Source: Pterois miles (lineage: Eukaryota > Chordata > Actinopteri > Perciformes > Scorpaenidae). Taken from it: a stretch of 64,000 nucleotides of DNA. The stretch covers positions 35,091,001 through 35,155,000 of the forward strand of contig CAMQGK010000052.1 of assembly GCA_947000775.1 (NCBI GenBank), in the 5' to 3' direction. The notes beneath the pieces were generated by a model. The model did no database searches and was not told where the DNA came from. It saw only the letters and a list, made by a program, of their open reading frames with translations. Shown here in pieces: positions 1-22,965 of this stretch. Within the stretch, counting starts at the first letter, position 1, and every line of letters starts with the position of its first letter. The position numbers and the translations under genes were made by a program.

Positions 1-1180
1 ATAAATGCTTCGTTTTGCGACCATCAACTCCAAGCTGTTGTGTAATCACTCACCACAATCTGTCTCTAAATTCTGCGTCTGTATTCTTTTGTTTTTGTCG
101 TAAAATGCTTCGTGCTGGGAGATGAATGAACAAAGTGAATCAGCTTTCAGATGCTATTCGGGATGAAGACATTAGTGTGTACGGTGGCTCTGAGTGGTCA
201 TACCACTCTCGAAAGAAACGTAAAGAAAACTTTAATGATGGACAGAGTTTCTGAATCGGTGCGTGACGGACACAACGTGAGGTCGTATTTATTTTTAAAC
301 TTAGTAGTCCTTTGTCAAACGTCTGTGTTAGTTTTTATCATATTTAGTCAACCTCTTCCTGTCTTAACGGACTAAAATCAGGGTATTTTAGTGTTAGTCA
401 AAGAAAACCAGAACTATTTCAGTATAGTTTATCAATGAGAGCTGTTTAAAGTCATCAGATTATTTTGAACATTTAAGTCAATGTAGTCTGCCAGAACATC
501 TCCTTGTTTCTGTCTTTCTAGCCCTGTTGCTGTCATTGTTAACTTTAACTGAAGTTTAACTAGAGTCCTCCTGACGCTCACTGATCGAGCTCACACAGCA
601 CGAGACACCAAGCTGCTGCACTGCAAACACAAGAGTCCTTTCTGTCAATGAAAATAAGGAGAGATTTTAAATTCAGGCCGTTATCTTCCTGTCTGTGGTC
701 GGACCATAACATCGTGAAACACCTGAACTGTGTCCTGTCCTCACCCTGATCTCAGGCCAGCTGGTGGTTTGCAGAAAAGCAGCAGACCCACCAAACCAGG
801 GAAGTGTTCATGGTCAACACTTTAATAAAACCCTTTTTAATTCTATTGTATATTGTGTATATATAGTAACATAGAGAGACTGAGGATACAAAACAAACAT
901 CAACTGACAAACTTCTGTCCTTTCATCATAGACAAAGACAGAAATAAAACCCATATTTAAGTAACATGAATGCTTCTTTTCTCTGTTTTCTGGCTGCTAG
1001 GAGCTCAGTAGTATCGTCTCCACACTAGTGGCCAGCTGAAGGGACTTATATGCCCACAGACTAATGGGCTGATTGAACAGGGCTGGGTACTAATGGCTGA
1101 CGAGAGGCAGCTGCAGCCGGAGGTAGAGACCTCTGGAGGCCAAAGCAGGGCAGCACAGCAGGATCTGAAGGAGCAAGGCC

Positions 1181-1330
1181 TGTGGAGGGAGGCTGGGACA
1201 CGAGCGATGTGGGTCTGGGGGTCTGGTGGTCTGGTGGTCTGGGGTACGGTGTAACCAGAGCTGCGGTCATGCGTTGTGATTGGCTCAGTTTTGGCGAGGG
1301 CAGATCAGATTTCACAGCGCCTCCGTCAGC
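1181..1330 (+). repeat. Fragment of the 31541-32284 hAT-like family
   Basis: Segments here (a 'tgtggaaagaggctgggacac'-like start and the core 'gttgtgattggctcagttt') recur at 31697-31820 inside the complete element at 31541-32284. The ends are missing, so this is an internal fragment. The similarity was seen by eye and the limits are approximate. Confidence 0.5.
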
Positions 1331-1492
1331 AGGTCGGACTCATTCACAGCGGTGCAGACATTTTTTACTGTTAGCTTCTAGTCAACATCTTTGTTTTGCT
1401 CATTTAATCTCAGCTGGTTCCACTGAGTGTTTCCAAGAGACACAAACAAGCTTCATTATGTGATCTCAGCCATTACTGTGAATGGTTTAAGC

Positions 1493-1932
1493 CACGTGTC
1501 AAACTCAAGGCCTGCGGGCCAAATCCGGCCCACCGCCTCATTTAATGTAATTATTATTTATTATTTACTTGAGTAATGATGAGGGTTTGTGAATCTCATA
1601 AATTCATGGATTTATGTTATAATAACATAGAAATGTGAGTGTGTCCACATCCAGTATTTTTGTGTCTACATGCAGATATATTGATGCACAAGCATGTGTT
1701 TTAGTTACTGAACTCATTCTTTAAATAAATTGATCAATATTTCTGCTGGCAATTATTTTTCCTAGACTTCTGCTTTCAGAGCTTGTTATTAAATAAATTA
1801 TTACTAAAACTAATAATAATCAAATGCAGAGGCAGTTTTGAACTATGATCAAGAGTAGATATATTTATATAGTCCTATAATTACAGCCGGCCCTTTGAGG
1901 GGAACCCCGATGCTGCTGTGGCCTGGATTCAT
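1493..1932 (-). mobile_element. hAT-type MITE, family A, truncated at one end
   Basis: It begins with CACGTGTCAAACTCAAGG followed by the GC-rich 'gcgggccaaatccggccc' subterminal block, which is shared with the copies at 43282, 33308 (inverted) and 28926 (inverted). It runs through the shared AT-rich core ('aaatgcagaggcag') to the 'ggccctttgaggggaac' block near 1890, but the expected CAGGGGTC terminus is absent. It keeps about 200 bp of core that is deleted from the 33308 and 43282 copies. Confidence 0.7.
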
Positions 1933-2454
1933 CTTTAAAAGCAGCCTTATAAAACTCCCGACTGATCACCCAATCAGGGGAGGTCAGGATAGTTGGTGTT
2001 GGTAATGCCATTAGTGTAATTTAAATGTTAGCGTACTCTCTGTACTCTGTTTAGATTTGTCTATGACAGCTGAGCAGTTGAAACTGAAAAAAGCCCGGCT
2101 GGTTATCAAACCTCAACATGTTTGAGTTTCTGACCTACTGCAGCTAAGTAGTCTTGTTTACTCCTTTAATCTGACTCACACTGATTTTAATCATATTTTG
2201 CAGCTGAACTAAAACTATGTAGAAAAACATGTTTATATCCCCCAGAGTAAGTACCAAAGCTGTGTTGAATGGTACATCGCTACTGAAACTCAAATATTGT
2301 ACAGTGCCAGCACCAAAAAGTTTCAGGACCTAGTAAAAAGCAAACTGGTTAAACTCCGTTGGCACAGTGACCCACTGCAGGTCACGGTGTAGTTCAGCCG
2401 TCCAGTTAGTGCTGCAGTGACTGAACGGTAACCAGGATGGCGCCTTGCATGGCA

Positions 2455-3607
2455 GCCTGGTCTCACAGCCTGGTCTCAGAGCCTGGTCTCACAGCCTGGT
2501 CTCACAGCCTGGTCTCAGAGCCTAGAGAGCCTGGTCTCACAGCCTGGTCTCAGAGCCTGGTCTCACAGCCTGGTCTCAGAGCCTGGTCTCAGAGCCTGGT
2601 CTCACAGCCTGGTCTCAGAGCCTGGTCTCAGAGCCTGGTCTCACAGCCTGGTCTCAGAGCCTGGTCTCACAGCCTGGTCTCAGAGCCTGGTCTCAGAGCC
2701 TGGTCTCACAGCCTGGTCTCAGAGCCTGGTCTCAGAGCCTGGTCTCACAGCCTGGTCTCACAGCCTGGTCTCAGAGCCTGGTCTCAGAGCCTGGTCTCAG
2801 AGCCTGGTCTCACAGCCTGGTCTCACAGCCTGGTCTCAGAGCCTGGTCTCAGAGCCTGGTCTCAGAGCCTGGTCTCACAGCCTGGTCTCAGAGCCTGGTC
2901 TCAGAGCCTGGTCTCACAGCCTGGTCTCAGAGCCTGGTCTCAGAGCCTGGTCTCAGAGCCTGGTCTCAGAGCCTGGTCTCAGAGCCTGGTCTCACAGCCT
3001 GGTCTCAGAGCCTGGTCTCACAGCCTGGTCTCAGAGCCTGGTCTCAGAGCCTGGTCTCACAGCCTGGTCTCACAGCCTGGTCTCAGAGCCTGGTCTCACA
3101 GCCTGGTCTCACAGCCTGGTCTCACAGCCTGGTCTCACAGCCTGGTCTCAGAGCCTGGTCTCACAGCCTGGTCTCAGAGCCTGGTCTCAGAGCCTGGTCT
3201 CAGAGCCTGGTCTCAGAGCCTGGTCTCACAGCCTGGTCTCACAGCCTGGTCTCAGAGCCTGGTCTCAGAGCCTGGTCTCACAGCCTGGTCTCACAGCCTG
3301 GTCTCAGAGCCTGGTCTCAGAGCCTGGTCTCACAGCCTGGTCTCAGAGCCTGGTCTCACAGCCTGGTCTCAGAGCCTGGTCTCACAGCCTGGTCTCAGAG
3401 CCTGGTCTCACAGCCTGGTCTCACAGCCTGGTCTCAGAGCCTGGTCTCACAGCCTGGTCTCACAGCCTGGTCTCAGAGCCTGGTCTCAGAGCCTGGTCTC
3501 ACAGCCTGGTCTCAGAGCCTGGTCTCACAGCCTGGTCTCACAGCCTGGTCTCACAGCCTGGTCTCAGAGCCTGGTCTCAGAGCCTGGTCTCAGAGCCTGG
3601 TCTCAGA
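2455..3607 (+). repeat. 13-bp minisatellite, 88 units in two alternating variants
   Basis: Head-to-tail copies of GCCTGGTCTCA plus CA or GA fill 1153 bp. This equals 88 full 13-bp units plus one 9-bp unit (GCCTAGAGA) near the left end. The only common variation is C or G at position 12 of the unit; I count 49 G-type and 39 C-type units. Because 13 is not a multiple of 3 and the unit has no stop codon, the array creates a 399-codon open frame from 2437 that cycles through Trp-Ser, Leu-Val-Ser and Pro-Gly-Leu. I regard that frame as an artefact. Confidence 0.97.
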
Positions 3608-3884
3608 GAGATACTGATGCACAGGGTGCCCTTTAGTGCCTCTATGAGACGCAGCAGGCCGTCAGCCAACATAAACCCATCTGAGTCATTATCAGGCGCT
3701 CGGAGAACAGGCCTTGTATTCAGAGCGAGACAGTCAACAAACACCTGACTTTTACTCCGGGAAACAACGTTTGTGTCCTGTTTAAAACCAGAAGTTGAGT
3801 TACTTTAACAGACGACATGACGCTATACACACTAGATATTACGTGTGTAGCTTAACTTACGTAACAAACATATTTATTTTAAGC

Positions 3885-3965
3885 CAAACCATGATGTTTT
3901 TTCTCACTCTAACCAGGTAGATTTGTTGCCTAAACCTCACCGCCGCACTTCACAACGTTAACCAT
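3885..3965 (+). repeat. Dispersed 'cctaaacctaac' repeat fragment
   Basis: The segment 'aaccatgatgttttttctc' followed by a 'gttgcctaaacct' phrase is part of a short dispersed repeat. It recurs near 50510-50560, 51166-51300, 52340-52400 and 63430-63485. The family name is unknown to me and the boundaries are approximate. Confidence 0.4.
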
Positions 3966-4906
3966 ACAAACCTCCTGCGTCAAGATACTACGCAGCAGAC
4001 GGCCTCTAACCAAGCGGCAACGTATGTGGAGTAAGACTGAAATCACGTAGTCCATCAGTGTATGAATGTGTGTGAGAATGAGCCATTTAAATGAGTCCAT
4101 TTACCATTTAATGTGGCTCCAGGGAGGAAAGTACAACTGAGGCTATTTGTATGCTATTCTTTGTTAACTTATTCACACATAACATTTTATTTTGTCCTCC
4201 ATTCAACAGTTTTGTTTAAAGCCTTAAAAGCTGCCAGTCTTTCCTTTCATTTACGACTGTAAATGTCACAATATATAAATCTGATGTCTGTTGATAACAA
4301 GAGCACTGAGGACGTCAGTGGGTCAATATGGGCCTAAATGCAAGAATACACAATACCAGTACCAGTTACTGAAACACAGGGTTTAATAAGCAGTAAGCGG
4401 CTCATCCTGCTCTAATGAGTCCATTTAATTTACCTGCTTCAATAGTCCAGAGGGAGATGAGACGGGAGTTCAGATACCTGGAGAGGTTTTTAGATCAGGG
4501 AGCGTTCATGGCAGCAATCACACCAAGCTGTTCGGTTATTTTATTTGTCCACTCCGTCGGTAATCAAATCCATCTTCTAACACAGCAACATCTTTTTCAC
4601 CTTTCTGTTCCTCACACTGTCTGACCTGATTATCCAAGTTTAACAGTTTAATAGTTCAACATTTGTAGTTTCATCGGCAGATGGTATTTCCACATCTGCA
4701 TTTTCAAAATTAAAATAGCTTTTTCACTCAAACTTCCCATAAAACCAAGTAATTAATGATGCTCCAAGAAGTATCCACAAACTCCTGTACGCCTCACGTT
4801 TCACATCCGATTATCATGCCAGAGGCGTCCTGTTTACATACATAAATAAATAATGACTCGATGTTATTTTTACCTTCACATGTGTTGCAGTCTGTGTTAG
4901 AAATAA

Positions 4907-15520
<10,614 letters not shown>

Positions 15521-15560
<40 letters not shown>
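15521..15560 (+). repeat. (AC)20 microsatellite starting in the GRK6 stop codon
   Basis: Twenty perfect AC dinucleotides run from the last base of TGA into the 3' UTR. A change in repeat number to the right of the stop cannot shift the reading frame, but the array sits directly at the termination site. Confidence 0.97.
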
Positions 15561-15563
<3 letters not shown>

Positions 15564-15764
15564 ATCTCATTTGTTTACAACTTTTGCACATTTGTATTTT
15601 TAACATAGTACGATCTCTAAATGTCAGAATGTATATTTTCAGCATAGCCATAATGTTTAATGTTATTTAAAAAGTCGACGAGGAGGCGGGAACTTACAGA
15701 AGATGAACAGATGTTTTTGCTTTTGTTTGTTTTGTAAATGTATTTTTTTGTCCAGGGAAGGCTT

Positions 15765-16005
15765 TGCTTTCACATTCATCCACGTAACCAACGTCCATGT
15801 AACTGATGTGGGAGCTGCTGCTCCACTGGAGCAATCGCCTGCTGTAAAAGTGCCTTGCTGGAGGGCACTGTGACAGTGGTTACTAAGGGAGGACTCAGCA
15901 TTCCTCCATCTCTTTGCTTTTCCCCACTTTGGCCAGGGAATCAAACCAGTGACTTTCAGCTCGTGAACTGTGACCACTTTTCTTCCGCCCTCCAACCTCA
16001 CCGCT
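15765..16005 (-). repeat. Interspersed SINE-like element in the GRK6 3' UTR
   Basis: The sequence 'gtgccttgctggagggcact' followed by 'gaatcaaaccagtgac' and 'gctcgtgaactgtgacca' resembles a widespread fish repeat with tRNA-like features (compare 32670-32785). Similarity was judged by eye and the family name is not known to me. Confidence 0.4.
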
Positions 16006-16626
16006 CTCTTTTTCTTCTATTTAATTCCTTTTAAAAGTGTGATTTTCATTTTTGCTTGGACATTATGGTTTTGAACCATGGAGTTGTCTACATCTGCAAA
16101 TAGATTAATGTCAGTAGTATTATTATTTTTATTTTTTTCAATGATGAATTTCGTGAGACAATCAACCCGTTGGCTCCAGTTACTCTTGACGGCTCTGTGA
16201 ATATTATTTTAGATGACACTGTTGCGTCATCAGATTTCACACAAACTCAAAGGTAAATGAATCCCTTCACTTGTTTTGATGCAGCGTATTACATACAGCG
16301 ATTAGTATGTTAGCGGATGATGGTATGATCAGTATGTGGCGTCACTGAAGTACTGAAGTTATGTGACAACTAATTCAACGTTGACGTCTGGTTTCACACG
16401 AACGTCGGTCTCATGGTTTATGATTATGTGGGATGTATATGAATTACAACGCAGTACTTTTCATAGGTATAGCTATATATGAGAAGAGCCTTTCTGATTA
16501 TACATCTGCTTTTACCAACATGCTTCTGCCTTTTGGGTTTTTTCATAATGGTAAATTTTTTCAAGCTGTCACTTTCATTATCCACAAATGTCAACTCACA
16601 TTATGTTAATGCTGCATTACTTGTGG

Positions 16627-16632
16627 AATAAA
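16627..16632 (+). terminator. Candidate poly(A) signal of GRK6
   Basis: A canonical AATAAA in an AT-rich context, the first after the stop codon on this strand. There is no transcript evidence. Confidence 0.4.
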
Positions 16633-16650
16633 ATTAGGCAAAAATTATTG

Positions 16651-18580
16651 CAGCATTTTATTTTAATGAGTCTGTAATTTCTTAACAATTTCTTCAGAAG
16701 TTTTCCAGAAAAGAAAATTATGAATTTTGGTACAAATTATAGAGAAAATAGAGTCAGCTGTGTTCATTTATAAGCAGTTGTTGACTTTGAGATGAATGTT
16801 ATTGAAGCCAAGGAAATGCCCACTTATTGTTTCTTCATTGTAGAAAACTTTATACAATTTAAATATGACATTGCATGTTTAAGTTTTGCATGTTCAGGTG
16901 ACCTGAAAAAACCTATTTAAATCAGTCAATGTTTGATCAGAATATAAGTAAACGAGACTAAGAATCTGAATATTCAGCGGCATATTCAGTAATTTACATT
17001 TAATTATTACAGACAGTTTGAAAGAGTGAATCACAGGTTTGTTTTTCCACTCGTCTCTCAGGGTTTCTAAAGAAATGATTCCTTTTTTGATTTTACTCGT
17101 CTTTTCTCTCGTTTACTTCACGAGCGGATGGTGGTCGGGGGATTTCCGGACTCTGCAGGTTTACGTTGGTTCTTGCCAGTAGAACCACTTCAAGTCGTGT
17201 GTGGTCGTAACAATGCAAACAAAACAAAAATATCCAAAGTTTTATTCGTCCAGATCTGTTGATGATTAAAGTCACACTGAAGCAACGACAAGAGTAACTG
17301 AAGCTTTTGGGTTCACTGAAGCTGGTCTGATCACCACTCAGCTGGTGCTGTTGCAGTCAATGGCTTCCTCAAAGAAAATGATTTTAAGCTATTAAAATGA
17401 AATACCTCTGAATGTACCAACGGCTGTCATGTTATTTCTGGTAGTTGAGGAAATGGACAACAGAAACCAGGCACCAAGTTTTTTCCAGCTGTTAAATATG
17501 ATATTGTCACATAACCAAAACTAATTCACCTTTAACTGATCGAATGGTGACGTTTCTGCCACATCTTTTAAAGCTGTCAGTGAGGTTTGGTTATGCATCA
17601 TAAATAATGCCAAACAACATGTAAAAGGATCAGTTCACCCACTTTACAAACATATTTTCTCAGTTATCTCTCGTCTTATCTAGCCAAACTAGAAATAAAG
17701 CAAGTATCCAAGCATGTAGTTTAATCGACCAAAATGACCAAATGAATCCAAAACTATGTGCGTGGCCAGATATCATTGGAGTTAGGTGAGAAACGGATGT
17801 TTTGGTGTAACTTGAATGAACTTATTGTTTAAGTCTGGGGCTTCGACTGATGATTATTTTCAATAATCCACTGATTATTTCTCAAATAATCTTGTTTTGA
17901 TTGACCAAAAATCCAAAACCCCCAAAATACTTAGTTAACTGCCATGTCTGAAAATGAGTAAATTCTTATGTCTGAGATGATGGAACCAGCAGAGGTTTGG
18001 CTTCTTGACTTAAAATTACAATTAATCGATTGATTAACAAATCACCGCAGCTCTGTGAAGAGCAGCACTTATCTTGATCCTGTTTGTTGTAACGATAATC
18101 AACCAGCTGTCTGCTGTCAACAGACATGGATTCATTGTTCAAGTCTCTTCGTATAAATCAGTCTTTAAGTTGTCAAAATCGGCCTCCTGCTTTCTGCTTC
18201 CTGTTCAGCCGCAGAGCTCTTGACTATTTTATTTATTGAAGCATTTAACCAATTAATTGAAACCAAACCAGTTATCCAGAGGATCAAAGATGACAAAGTC
18301 CTTCCCATCCAAGGTGCCTTTTGGTGTTTAAGGCACTCCTGCAGCCGCTCGTCGCCTCTTTTTACATATGTACATATATATGTGTGCTCATGCAGAGCCT
18401 GCTGCTGTGTCAGCTTCGGTTCACTTCCTGTCTGCGGTACCTCTGGTGTTCGCTGTCAAAACCTCCTCCCTGGATGTGAAAACGAGGACGATGAGACTGA
18501 AGGAAGTTAAAGACTGCCGTTGACTCTCCCGTCCCTCGACCTCTGAACTCTGGAGTCTCTGCAGTGATTTTATAAAAGAC
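16651..18580. other. Intergenic, nothing recognised
   Basis: This is AT-rich DNA downstream of GRK6. I saw no conserved protein, RNA gene or repeat family in it on either strand. A short open frame at 17093-17275 (-) has no family signature. Confidence 0.5.
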
Positions 18581-18584
18581 TGAG

Positions 18585-18626
18585 AGGTCAGAGGGAGGTC
18601 AGAGGTCAGAGGGAGGTCAGAGGTCA
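18585..18626 (+). promoter_or_regulatory. Cluster of five AGGTCA half-sites (DR5-DR1-DR5-DR1)
   Basis: Perfect AGGTCA hexamers begin at 18585, 18596, 18603, 18614 and 18621. The spacers are GAGGG (5 bp), G (1 bp), GAGGG and G. DR1 and DR5 are the classic spacings for RXR/PPAR/COUP-TF/HNF4 and RAR-RXR dimers. The cluster is also an 18-bp tandem repeat of about 2.4 copies, which may be its origin. Binding is not shown. Confidence 0.5.
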
Positions 18627-18639
18627 GAGGGGACTCGCT

Positions 18640-21316
18640 AACGTCCTCCATGGATGTTTAAATCAGGACTCAGCTGCTGTCAGATAACTTCTGTCCTTTG
18701 TGTTGAGGATGCACTGTGATCCAGACGGATCGTCCAGCTCGGCTTCAGTGTCCCCTGATAACTTGACTACCAGTGAAACCAAGAGAAAACCTTGTTGGTG
18801 CATCTTGTTGGGTACTTTTTTTTTTTTTTTAAGGTTAGCAATAATGTTTGACAGATTTAAAGTTTATGAGCTGAATTTGTGTTTGCATCATGTTTTTCTG
18901 TTATTGTTTTTGTTTTTTTTTAGCCCGGCTTGTAAACGCTGTGAGAACAGAGGGAAGGTCTCTGTTTTGCACCATAAACCAACAGGTGTGTTTGTATATA
19001 TATATATATGTGTGTGTGGTTTGTACTTCTATCTTTGTGAGGACCGAGGTGTAGACCTGAAAACTGAGGACACATTTGGACAATTACGATATTTTCTGTG
19101 GTCCTCACTTTGTCGAAGGACTGCTCGGAGGTTAAGGTTCTTTCAGGATTACGAACAAACTGAAAGAAAATTTGTCAACATATTTTTGTAATGATTAGGG
19201 CTGGTCAAAATAACAACCCTTCGTCCTGATGATCAGACTGAATTGCCATATTCCTAACACTGTGTCCACGTTATTAACAGAAACTATCTCAAATACTCCT
19301 CTTTGAATCTGACCAACATAAACACAGGAAGTGGTTTCCTCGTTATCCCTGTAGCTGTTGTGCAGCAGTTAGTTAGCCACAGAGCTCTGCATGATCCCAT
19401 AACGCTAACCGATGTGTACCTCAGCGAGTATATGGAGAATATCAAATTTGAAAAGCAAAGCAGAAATTATGGTTGTGTAAAACAAAATATATTCATATAT
19501 TTGTGTTTGGGAGAAAAATGAACAGGACATATGGTTGATTGGTGGGTGTTTTGTTATATACTGTCACAACAACAAGTTTGATGCCTAAATGTCACATGAT
19601 GTTTTACAGGAAACAAATGCACCATCACTTAATAGCTGATGAAATGTTTTGTATGAAAACTTTTATTTAGTAAAGTATGTTAATAAATGTAGTGGAGTAA
19701 AAGTATTGCCCTCAGAAATATTATCATTGTGGAGTATATGTATAAACTATCTAATACTCCTGTTTATCTTCAGTCAGACTCAAGAAGAAGTGTTTCAGAA
19801 GATTTTTGTGAAATGCATGTTTTCTGGAAAGTTGTTTGGTACGTTTAGGAATGCAAGTTTTTGTTGAATCCCACATTTCCCAAATCTGGACGATGTTTTA
19901 TCATGATCAATAATGGTGTAAAACATTCATTATATCGGCGAGAGTCCTCATAAATATAGATGTACAGACATTTATGTGGGTAAAATATGATCGTCTCAGT
20001 CAGATCACAGTCATGATTCACTGTGGCTCAACTTTTATCAGGTTTCTGATGTTTTAAGTTTATTTTCTCGGTTTCTTAGTTTGAGTTTCAAGACTCACAC
20101 TGATCATGTTGAAATAAAAATGCATAAACAAGCACCTGCACATGCAAATTTCTTGTGATTTTTATTTTATAATACAACTGGTTTAGCCTGTTTTAATGCA
20201 TTAATACATTATTTAATCAGCTCTGCAGGTGCAACATGAACAGAACCTGACGCTGCACCATGATTCACAATATCAGCTAGAAATGAGGAGCAGTTTGTTG
20301 TCTTTCTTGTCTTTTACCCTCCATCTGTCTGACCAATAATCAGATGACATTTCCACCACATGACTTTTGTTTACAATTTCTGAACCATTGGATTTTTGCC
20401 GTTGTGAACACAAACCCGACCAGCTGCAAAACTGAAACAACGTGAAGAAACATTGTGGATTTTGGATAAAAATCACAGGATTTCTACAAGTTCCTCTTTT
20501 CCGGAGGCAAAAGAAGTTTGACCTGATCGGCTACATTTCCTCTCGGTCTCCTCCTAAAAGGACTCCGTTCAGCATCCACTCATTTTTATCAGGTTTTCAT
20601 ATATTTCTCTCTAATTCAATGATTCATCATTTTTATAAAAATTGCTCTAGCCAAGCAAATTAACAGAACTTATTTTTCTACTTAACATATTCAACAAGAG
20701 CCAGGGGTGGCTTAGAGGAGAGCTGCCATTGTAGTATTGAATTCAAGGCTACCCGATCTGGTGCTGCATCGGAGCAAGCTGGGTAGACGTCCAGAAGAAA
20801 GGCAGTGAGTTTTTAGGCCAGTCTCCTCGTCAGCAGCTTAAAACAATTTTCAGTAAATCCTGTCAGTAAGTAATACCAGTAGGACTGAGAATCAGACCCT
20901 TTAAACTGAGTGCTGGTCGGTATATTGCGGATCTTACAATCCTTATATTGGTTTGGTTCAGGAACCGGACCTTTCGGTGTCAACCTGACCTAAGATGCTT
21001 CATAAATTCAAGCCCAGGTGTCAGAAATCAGGCAGCATTAATCAGCAGCCACCTAAGCTCATGATTCATACTTGTTATATGGCCTCTGTGACGTCCATAC
21101 CAAACACACCAATCTCTGCCAAACAGGACAACTAGTTCAAACACAAACATCTTGTCCTTTGGAAATGATGATTGTGAATCATTTTAGCAGCAGTAGATTT
21201 CCAGTTGGGACAAAGAGTCGTGCTGGGTTTCATTTCACCATTTAACCAGGGACAGACTCACCAGTTAGTGAAATTAACTGTAATCAGCTGATTGGATGAG
21301 AGCTAGCGAGCTGCAC
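18640..21316. other. Intergenic, no conserved gene seen
   Basis: A 163-codon open frame at 18700-19191 is low-complexity (T-rich, TA/TG tract near 19000) with no recognisable domain. The other frames are short. I could name no repeat family here. Confidence 0.45.
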
Positions 21317-21823
21317 TTATGGTGCCTTCAAATGGGGTCGGGTTTATTGTGTTTACCAGATGGGAAGTCGTGCACACGACATGCGTGGCGTTCAAGTGGC
21401 TAAGTTGTGAAGAACACCGCTGCTAAGCAACGGCAATATTAACGTTACTGACGAGTCTAGAAGCCAGAGGCTAACGGTTTAGCCAGCTAGCTAGTGGGGA
21501 ACATAATGCAGGAAATGTAAAGACATGATGACAGAGGAGAAAGATGAGGCTGAGAATATCAACACTTTCTTCAGACAGATTATAAAATTACCAAGAAAAA
21601 CAATATATGACTAAAACTACACTATACTGAACAATATGAACTTATTATGCAGCGATAAATGAACTAACATGGGCTCCACCTTCTGACAACAAAGACGTCA
21701 CATGACGGATGAACTCGGAGCGTTCAGAAACTTTCCACTGACGAGGTCGTGAATACGACATGAGGAGGCGTTCAGGGACCAACTCTTATACACAGCAGAC
21801 ACGATCCCATCTGAAGGCACCAC
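21317..21823. mobile_element. Non-autonomous DNA transposon with terminal inverted repeats
   Basis: The left end TGGTGCCTTCAAATGGG (from 21320) is matched by the right end CCCATCTGAAGGCACCA (to 21822), inverted with one mismatch. A subterminal phrase of the form 'cgtg..acgacatg..ggcgttca' is present near both ends (21370 and 21750) in direct orientation. No transposase is visible in 0.5 kb, so this is a MITE. Possible 8-bp flanks AGCTGCAC and AGCTGTGT match at only 5 of 8 bases. Confidence 0.65.
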
Positions 21824-22689
21824 AGCTGTGTTTTTGAGCAAAAGTGTGAATTAAAATTTCAGCGTGAGAGCTCATCTGTGCTTTTGTGTTGGTCCAAGAT
21901 CCTGCTGCTTTCATATCTTTCTTGTATTTGATCCCATTATTTTTTCTTCTCTCTTTTCTCTTATCGGCCTAGTTTTTATTCTCTACCTCCCTACTATACC
22001 CATCGAACACAGTCTGTACTCTTCTCTGTGAACTACTCATCTTTCCTCTGCTTCACACCTTTTTTCATCCTTTCCAAACAACAAAAATGTCAGGGATAAT
22101 GTCACTGCGACAGCCTGTGCTACTGCTGAAAAGCTGTCTAAATTTAGAGCAAACATTATTAACAGGTTTTTAACACTGCTGTAGGAGATCCATAACTTTG
22201 TAGGTTTTAGTTCAACACAATCTTATTTCTACTGTAATCTTTATATTGATTTATAACCCCTGACCCTGGTGTATTTGGCTCATTGCAGGTTTTCTAAGCT
22301 TCGTTATTGTGACATTAACTTCCCACCTTTTAAAAGGTTCAGTTAAATTACCCCATGAGCTCCACTCCACCTTTAAAAAGGGACATATGCTCATTTCCAG
22401 GTTCATACTTGCATTTTGGGTTTCTACTAGAGCATGTCCATATGCTTTAATGTAAAAAAAACATAATTTTTCTCCCACCGATCTCTTTAAAAGTCACTTT
22501 ACACCAAGCATTGAGTTTCCTCTGAAAGTCTGCACAGTAAATTATAAAAACTGATTTTGTGAATGCTTACTCACCCTTCAGGAACATTAATGTGTCGGTA
22601 CAAAATGTGAGAGAATATGTTTTTGGTTTGTTAGCATTTGGACTAATTGGACCAAAGTTTTTCTCCCCACGTTTTTCAGACTGTTGGTT

Positions 22690-22965
22690 GGTTTTAGACT
22701 AACAATGGTCCATCCCCGTCTCAGCACCCTGAACTGGAGACTCGTACCAGGGATCCCGATGAGAAGTCTGGAGGAGATAAAGGCCTGGACCAGCCTTTTG
22801 GGGTCAGGTTGGGTGAGTGTGGGGTGGAGTTTACCAATGTTTCTGAGATGGGGATCGAATTTAACACCAAGGTCGGTGACTAAAGCAGAGAGGGGAATGT
22901 TGTGGCCGGTGATGCTGGTTATGGCAGATGACTGGATCTGGTGCCAGAAACCGATGTGCAAACAT
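22690..22965 (-). pseudogene. L2/CR1-type LINE reverse transcriptase fragment
   Basis: The - strand open frame 22587-23036 contains ALVTDLGVKFD, HLRNIGKLHPTL, LVQAFISSRL and IGIPGTSLQ. These match the conserved C-terminal part of L2/CR1/Rex-Babar LINE reverse transcriptases (the 'VRNLGV.FD', 'LRNI..LRP.L' and 'LVHAF..SRLDYCN' blocks). The DYCNALL segment and the catalytic FADD region are missing. It is a dead fragment. Confidence 0.75.

Larger units (their letters stand above)
15522..16650 (+). other. grk6: Probable GRK6 3' UTR
   Basis: No coding potential follows the stop. The first downstream AATAAA on the + strand is at 16627, which would give a UTR of about 1.1 kb. The segment contains an older interspersed element at 15765-16005. 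The extent is inferred. Confidence 0.45.

Noticed and set aside
2455..3607. CRISPR-like array
   Set aside because: Direct 13-bp repeats with no spacers, in a vertebrate gene context; the other arrays in the window are also spacer-free tandem repeats.
2437..3636. 399-codon open frame
   Set aside because: It is the read-through of a 13-bp minisatellite that lacks stop codons in every phase; no conserved domain and no splice signals.
4415..4624. A 69-codon frame with an RYLERFLD segment as a possible missing GRK6 RGS-homology exon
   Set aside because: It does not match the expected Phe-Leu-Gln-Trp-Lys-Trp block before the kinase domain and lacks fitting splice phases.
18700..19191. 163-codon frame as a possible small gene downstream of GRK6
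   Set aside because: T-rich low-complexity sequence with TA/TG tracts and no recognisable domain or splice support.
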